In this document: one piece after another, positions 58,501-64,000 of the stretch
Layout of the letters: each line of letters starts with the position of its first letter
Numbering within the stretch: position 1 is the first letter of the stretch
Source of the DNA: Ascidia mentula
Lineage: Eukaryota; Chordata; Ascidiacea; Phlebobranchia; Ascidiidae
NCBI GenBank assembly: GCA_947561715.1
Contig: OX387201.1
Location: 11,050,001-11,114,000 of the forward strand
DNA length: 64,000 bases
Direction: 5' to 3'
Notes under the pieces: generated by a model
Told to the model about the DNA's origin: nothing
Seen by the model: the letters and a program-made list of their open reading frames with translations, nothing else
Databases searched by the model: none
Program-made: the position numbers and the translations under genes

Positions 58501-59887
58501 GATTACCTTATCTTGCTATGAATTTTGGTTTGATTTTTTACATCACTTTCAGCAATGTGTTTTGCAACAGCAATAACAGCACTGCTCTCACATAAAAGTT
58601 CAGGAGAAGATGATCTTTGAAAAAATTTATTAAGGGTCTTAAAAAATGAAGGTACAATTGTAAAATATAAAAACCAGGCCAATAAGCCATACTTTTCCCT
58701 ATAAATACTATAGGACGCATATTGGTATTTCTATGAAAATTAGTTTTGGTGCTGGGAAATGCCCACCGTGTAGACCTGTGTCACAATGCAAAGTCATGCA
58801 TCACCAAGCAAAGCAGTGACGCAATTAAGTTAAATTTACGGCTGAATGAGCGCACATGTGCATGCTGTTGTCATGGCGAATTTTAGGGTGTTTGGGGCAG
58901 TTTTAGTGTGGTTTTGAGCTATTCCAATTAGGTAGTAACTTGCTGGTGGGTGCTGCTGAAATTTATGTTGAAAATGGAGCAAAAAAATCAGGCTGTGTTT
59001 GTGGCAAAATGAATCGTTTAAGTGTCCAATCATTTGTGATTTTATGAAAGATCCATTTCATATCTACAAATTTTGATCAAAATTAGTCTCCGAAAAAATG
59101 GTTTAGCCACCCCCCTAGGGCCATTTGCCCCCCTGGTTACTCAATATTTTGGTTAAAAGAGCAACCAAAAATGGAACTGGATTTTGCAGAAAAATGAATC
59201 GTTCAACTACCCACTCATTTGCATTTTTTTGTAAGTTCCAACTCTTCTCTATGCGATGGCATCAAATTTAGTTGCTGAAAAAGTGTCAATGCCCTCCCCT
59301 AAGGGCTGGGTATACCCCCCTGTTGGTCATATGATCTTCCATTTTTTTTTTTCAACTTTGTAGAATTTCAGGTCCCTATGTAAGTCACATGACCCATCAA
59401 CGGTCATTGGGAAACAAGCGGAACAGTCGCTAGATGCATTACAGCCGAGGGCCTTGAACACAGGATTTCTCCTATCTAATACCCATATAGGTCCTATATT
59501 TCGTAAATTCTTTGTCATTTCTCATCAAGCAAAGTGCCATTTGGAAAAGAAGTGATTTTGTCATAGATGTAAATTTTCTATCATAAAGATTATGTGGCAT
59601 ATATTTGGATTTCTCTTTTAATATATGGGGTTATTTCTTTAACATAAAATTGATATTGTATTCAGACAAAAAATAAAAGAAGTTGACAAAAAGTGTCTCC
59701 AAATACTTTAGAAAAAGAGCGAAGTACATTAAACATACCTGATAACATTTGTGATGGTACTCTGATCAACTCTAGTGTTGTCACACTTTTTATTTAAATA
59801 TTTGTGCTCTTCTAGGTGTGCTTCATCTTCAATTAACTCCAAACAGACACTCAATGAATTTAGGTTAAAAGGGTGAGTTTGAGTATT
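55512..59887 (-). CDS. gle1: Nucleoporin GLE1, mRNA export; first exon uncertain
   Basis: Fifteen minus-strand exons (59887-59739, 58614-58507, 58444-58319, 58237-58142, 58048-57938, 57790-57600, 57373-57213, 57157-57044, 56982-56871, 56806-56712, 56561-56371, 56169-55999, 55933-55790, 55728-55668, 55607-55512) join in phase to 641 residues. The N-terminal half is a long coiled coil (EHEQQQKLACQN, KRQKQLELDVEKEKKLLLEL). The GLE1 C-terminal domain follows: KATSVPISSITN, VNVSSHPDGFDY, FVKQAEDQVSANHAAAFSLA, KCPFIIPLYIPR, LKRMSGFIRTYAAIIQSPLP, HPHGIEEGWKWI, EVTATVLFDFLEVAGHVLM and PKPRGYLGPSFW. GLE1 with IP6 activates the helicase DDX19/Dbp5 at the cytoplasmic pore face to release mRNA. Human GLE1 has 698 residues, so a short N-terminal part is missing here. 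Confidence 0.95.
58712..59005 (+). repeat. Dispersed repeat family R1, copy C
   Basis: Inside the large gle1 intron, ATATTGGTATTTCTATGAAA ... GGAAATGCCCACC ... TTTTAGTGTGGTTTTGAGC ... GGTAGTAACTTGCTGG ... GTGCTGCTGAAA matches the reverse complement of 40325-40592. Limits are approximate. Confidence 0.65.
58970..59340. repeat. Imperfect tandem duplication, about 195-bp unit
   Basis: AAAATGGA...GCAAAATGAATCGTTTAAGT at 58971 recurs as AAAATGGAACTGG...GAAAAATGAATCGTTCAACT near 59167. Each unit ends in a C-rich stretch (CACCCCCCTAGGG; CCCTCCCCTAAGGG). It adjoins repeat R1 copy C in the gle1 intron. Confidence 0.55.
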
Positions 59888-60266
59888 CTAAAATGTAAGG
59901 AGGGGGATTGTTTTTTACACATTTTCTATGTTAGCATTGTAGGCCCAAATGATCATTGTACATTAAATACTTAAAAACTGAAATTAGAACATAAAACATC
60001 ATTTAAACAAATTATCAAAAACTGCATTTTTTGATTAAAAAGCAAACTTGTCATTTAGGTATATTGTTGCTTCAATGCCATTAGAATATTAGAATATAAT
60101 TGAGGACCAGTAATGTGCAAAATATTGAAAATACCACAAATTTGGTGAGGGTTTTTTAAATATATTTGTGGAACAACCACATTTCCATGACTTGGAAATG
60201 TGTGAAGCAAAGTGGCTTAATCTCACCGGTGCCACTATTAAAATCCAAAAGATGATCTTGCCCAGA

Positions 60267-60349
60267 GTGTGTTGATGCCTTTTGAAATTTTTTAGAGGTT
60301 TCGATGTTTTAATGCAGTTGCCTTATCAGCATGATTCTTATCAACACAC
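60267..60349 (-). ncRNA. Decayed hammerhead-like palindrome
   Basis: On the minus strand a perfect 10-bp outer stem (GTGTGTTGAT, 60349-60340 side, against ATCAACACAC, 60276-60267 side) encloses CTGATAA (60329-60323), a 20-base stem II-like region and GAAAC (60302-60298). The order is that of a type I hammerhead with stem I, core, stem II and GAAA box. CTGATAA lacks the usual G of CTGANGA and CTC replaces GTC, so activity is unlikely. Confidence 0.35.
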
Positions 60350-61858
60350 GTTCAATGCTGCCTTTTGACTGTGCAGGCACTTCTTTTATGCACTGCTTGC
60401 AACACAGTGTAGTGTCTAGCCTGGTCAGGGTACTGTTGCAACAGGTTGAAGTTGTTTGTTATCCTTGGTCCTTTTAGTGTTATTGTTTTTCAGATGCCTT
60501 TTAAATCATTTTATTATTGTGTATACTGTAACTAAGGATGCCCACAGGGTGAAATATATATTCTGAAATATAAATATATAACAACAGTCAGGCTGATCCT
60601 GTTGTCAAAAGCTAGTGCTTTATGTGCATATTGCATGATGATGACTTTGTTAATTAGTCAAAAATAGTTTGAATTTTGTTGTCATTGGTGATCAACAAAA
60701 GTATTAATTGCTAAAGTTTGGCAACTACAACAACCACATGATAGTTACAGGTTACCTAAGAGATGTACAAGTTTACAGCAGGCCACATTACACAAAAGTT
60801 GTGCATGAGCTCAACAAACCTAAATAAAATGTTCATACTATAAAAAAGATCATAAATAACACCTTTATGCCTTGTTCAAACAAATGGTACATATGGATTT
60901 AAAACAAATATTACACAGACTTATTATGAACGACTATTTAGTTTATAATGCAACAAACTTTCCAAAATATATTTGGGAGGCCACCATGTTTTGGATTTGT
61001 TTGGATAATAATGCAACCACATTTGTCAAAATGCAAAATTTACTGTGTACTAGCCAATACTTTTCACATGCCTCATGATTAGTTATGTTTTCTGCACAGA
61101 TTTCCTACAAACACAAAAGAGTGGATGTTTTCTTTCATTTCAGAAAAAAATATTTTGACATAAAGACATCATCAGTTTCTGCAAATGATTATTCAAATAG
61201 ATTCCTTATTCCAATAACATCCATAGATACAATATAACTTCTTTTCAATATACAACCATAATTTCATTCTCCCACCAAAAGCAATAAAAAATAGCGCAAA
61301 AAGATTACACTTTATGCTGACGGGATGGGCCAGCTTAGAACCAAAAGTGGTTATCAAGAAGCTACAGATAAAGTCAACATGAAGATTGAACATTTACTTC
61401 AATTTAAGGTTCATCAATCGGTCTGATGTCACAATGCTGCAGGTTTTGGGCTAAGAAAAAGATTGCCTGCAAATGCATCGGTATATGTAGGAGTAAAATG
61501 CATGTAGCGCAGTGATGCATCAATCCAAACAAAAATATGTTCCACAAAGCAAGGATTTACCACTGTGCTACACATGTTTTATTGAACTCTTCTATCTAAT
61601 TCTAAACCAATGTAGGCCAATCTATACCAGCAATGTTGTCAAGTTAGAACCATGAATGATGCGAAGTCCGAGACATGATTATTATTGACAAACTATCATA
61701 CAAGCACTGTCTAAAGCAGAACATTATTAATTGGCTTTTTTATGGATCATCAACAATTAACAGGACAATACACTTACACACTTGTCGTTGGATTGCAGTC
61801 TCCACAAAACCTTAATTTCTTACCAAATGTAGTCGTTTTGAAGGATTTCGTAAGTTAC

Positions 61859-61922
61859 CATATTGTAGATGACCTTTTGATGTATCCGACAATTGTTTGT
61901 GCAAACTTTGCGATGTGTTCAT
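61859..61922 (-). other. gle1: Candidate first coding exon of gle1
   Basis: ATG 61922 on the minus strand opens MNTSQSLHKQLSDTSKGHLQ and ends TATG|GTAACT at 61859, phase 1. The next identified gle1 exon (59887) needs phase 0, so a further small exon of length 3n+2 between them would be required. I did not find it. The position upstream of a 2-kb AT-rich intron suits a 5' end. Confidence 0.35.
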
Positions 61923-62959
61923 GGCCAGAAAAAAAACAAGCGTTTCCACTTTCCACCATTCAAACAACCGCCACTCTTGCAGAATGACAAAACAGTAACG
62001 TTACGCATGATTAAGCAGCATTAGAACCCTGTCTTGCAATTTTCCATTTGTTCCAGATGTAAGGAATGTGTCTTGCCAATTTCTAAAAAAATGATTGAAT
62101 TCGGTTTTTTAGAATCGCTTTGCACTCTTTTATATTTACACTCAGACCATCTCCGGACCTGTTCACGGTCGAAGATCAATAGTAGCCCATGCAGGTCACG
62201 CGCGGGGCCTGGAGCTAGAAGGGTTCTGCACGTTGGTCTTCGCAATTGTTATGGCATCGCCCTCAGACTCTTAAACATATTGGTGACTTTCCTCTTTGAT
62301 ATCGAAATGTTCCTGAAGCAATAACGATTCACTTTCATCGAGCGGCATATAGTGGTGAAATCTCATAATTGGTACATTCGTATTTAAACCATCAGAGTGC
62401 TCGGACAAATCTTTCGATTCTTGCACTGGAGACCAAGTTTATCAATCAGCATTTCCCGCAATGATGACCGAAACAAAGATAAAATCTATTTTTGACAACA
62501 AATTACTCTTTTTCCGTGGGGGACATTCCGTAAAATTTCGAGCACTTATTTATAGACATATCGTGGAACTTCTTGCAGGTGGCGTTTAATAGTGCGGCTG
62601 GCCGGACTTCGACAAAGAGACATTGCATGCAGAGGGACAGGTATTTTGCACAGGTATTTTGCACACGTGTACAGGTCTATAGATCTATAGATACATAAGC
62701 CGCTGTACGCGGGTTTCTAAAAGCATTTATAGAATTTACTGTTAAGGCCATATACTCAACAGTAGTAAAACGTTGGTTGGTCAATGGATGTTACAATGAA
62801 GCAGGAAATTTACAAAACGATAGCAGGGCGTGACTCCGTCTCAATACAAAACGATGCAGTGCATCCAGTGCTTTTTAGCAGGGCATGGCTTTGTCTCAAT
62901 ACGATAGGTTCCTATGAAACTTGGAATAGCTCACAACGCGCCCTTTATAATTTTCGTCA
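61923..62959. other. Intergenic region, upstream of gle1
   Basis: Probable gle1 promoter side followed by sequence without recognisable genes. Open frames of 60-96 codons on both strands around 62020-62324 show no features. Confidence 0.4.
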
Positions 62960-63180
62960 CTATAAATGGAACGTAAAGGCTGATGCCCACTGCCGTCGTA
63001 AGGACCTTACGATACGACGGTAACGACCGTCGGAGCAGTTATATGCCCACTGCATCGGAGCGCCGTCGGAGAAGCATTCGGCGGCGCCGCTTACGACGAA
63101 AGAAGTCGATCTAACGACGTTACGATCGAGTAGAATTGAGTTCTACTCGGTCGTGCGTCGTAAGCACATCGTAGCGAAAT
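62960..63180. repeat. CpG-rich hairpin cluster, probable MITE
   Basis: A strikingly CpG-rich island in AT-rich DNA. Palindromes include CCGTCGTAAGGACC followed by TTACGATACGACGG, and CGAGTAGAA/TTCTACTCG around a 4-base loop (about 63127-63149). TGCCCACTGC occurs twice. CGTCGTAAG at both ends suggests inverted termini. No ORF. Confidence 0.5.
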
Positions 63181-63919
63181 AGCGTGTTGTAGAGTTGAAA
63201 ATATAATTCGCTGTGCTGTTCACATGTGTTTTAGGATTGTTTTAATGCTCACTACTGGTGAATAATGATTTAAGTTTATATAAAATTAATTTGTTCCTTA
63301 TTTTTTATGATATTTAGAGCAAACTTGTAATGATTCATGTGTGATTAGTGAACATGTGCTATAATAAAACAACTATCATAATAACAATTGTAATAGCTTA
63401 CAAATAAATGCAATTTTAGGACTCAGTATAAGTAAGAGTGGATATATGCACAAGATTTTAGCATGTAGCAACAGTAGTTTATCAAAAAGTGCTTTTGTTA
63501 CTGTCATTTATTACTAGGACCAGGATTTTGACTGTGCATCCATTGCATATACCTGTAATTGAATTTTTAACACAAAATGTGAGTATAATTATGCTGAAGT
63601 TACATAAAGTTTAATATTGTAGTGTCATTAGATTTTTCTGGTTTGCCACAAAGCTGTGTTTTGTCAGTAATAATTAAACACTGTCACTTCAAAAATGAAT
63701 CATCTAATGGCACTGTGATTGATTGCAGAATACCCATAATTTTAGATTAGTAAATTTAGATGGTACTTAATGCTTAAGTACTTATATTGTCGGATATTTA
63801 TAACATATTGCTGGTAACACCTTTAGTTCTTTATTCAATTGACATATTTATTGTTTACAGAAGAGAAAAAAACAACAGATTATATTTTCAAGCAGTTGGT
63901 AATGAAGTGACCTACTTAC
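63181..63919. other. AT-rich non-coding sequence
   Basis: No gene, repeat or regulatory site could be recognised here. Confidence 0.4.
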
Positions 63920-64000
63920 TACCCAGCAGACACACGACGTCATACCGACGTCGAATCGAAGTCGAAATGCGGTCACGACGTCGATTCGACCAATTTTGAT
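63920..64000. repeat. ACGACGTC-rich repeat at window end, cut
   Basis: CCCAGCAGACACACGACGTC is followed by repeated GACGTCG and CGAATCGAAGTCG words up to the window end. It looks like the terminus of a short tandem-repeat-bearing transposable element continuing outside. Confidence 0.5.

Noticed and set aside
61140..61190. Hammerhead-like CTGATGATGTC on the minus strand
   Set aside because: The following bases form no complementary stem II and there is no GAAA box.
1..64000. tRNA, rRNA, CRISPR arrays
   Set aside because: No cloverleaf with GGTTCGAATCC-type arm, no rRNA-like block and no regularly spaced short repeats with unique spacers were seen.

Overview
The window looks like nuclear DNA of a compact invertebrate chordate genome, most likely an ascidian such as Ciona (inference). 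It is AT-rich, has many short GT-AG introns, and its conserved genes have clear metazoan orthologues. Splice acceptors often lie only 4-35 nt before the start codon, as expected where mRNAs receive a trans-spliced leader. Penelope-like retroelements are common. Coding sequences below were assembled exon by exon by eye; reading phase closes at every junction unless stated otherwise.

Layout, left to right: the 3' part of an EGF-repeat transmembrane receptor or ligand gene (149-4731, +); a retroelement-bearing gap; a small unknown gene (6909-7422, +); a neuronal calcium sensor-type EF-hand gene (8000-10373, +); rae1 (13024-10651, -) and gpatch3 (16312-13274, -), which lie head-to-tail 249 bp apart; a GCNT-type glycosyltransferase gene (22587-17717, -) with a Penelope element in its seventh intron; a decayed zinc-knuckle ORF1/gag-like relic (25443-24403, -); and itfg1 (27296-30734, +). 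Then comes a repeat-dense block at 31.3-37.3 kb: a long-TIR DNA element, a Penelope element with inverted ends and an RT/GIY-YIG ORF, a truncated Ulp1-like ORF and a 167-bp satellite. It is followed by uckl1 (37339-42234, +), an unknown single-exon gene (43586-42948, -), a nested foldback repeat, rps21 with a 5'TOP exon (46387-47432, +), a multi-pass membrane protein gene (49043-47700, -), a FERM protein gene (50777-55149, +), gle1 (from about 59.9 or 61.9 kb down to 55512, -) and a CpG-rich hairpin/repeat region to the end.

Three genes concern nuclear RNA or mRNA export (rae1, gle1 and the G-patch protein gpatch3); rae1 and gpatch3 may share one pre-mRNA. The most distinctive non-coding signal is a set of hammerhead-ribozyme-like sequences: four near-complete copies in two Penelope elements that both show perfect 12-bp target-site duplications, one from a second family, and up to three decayed candidates. 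Also notable are the inverted architecture of the Penelope copies, a 17-nt microexon, two GC-AG introns and the 167-bp satellite. I saw no tRNA, rRNA or CRISPR features.
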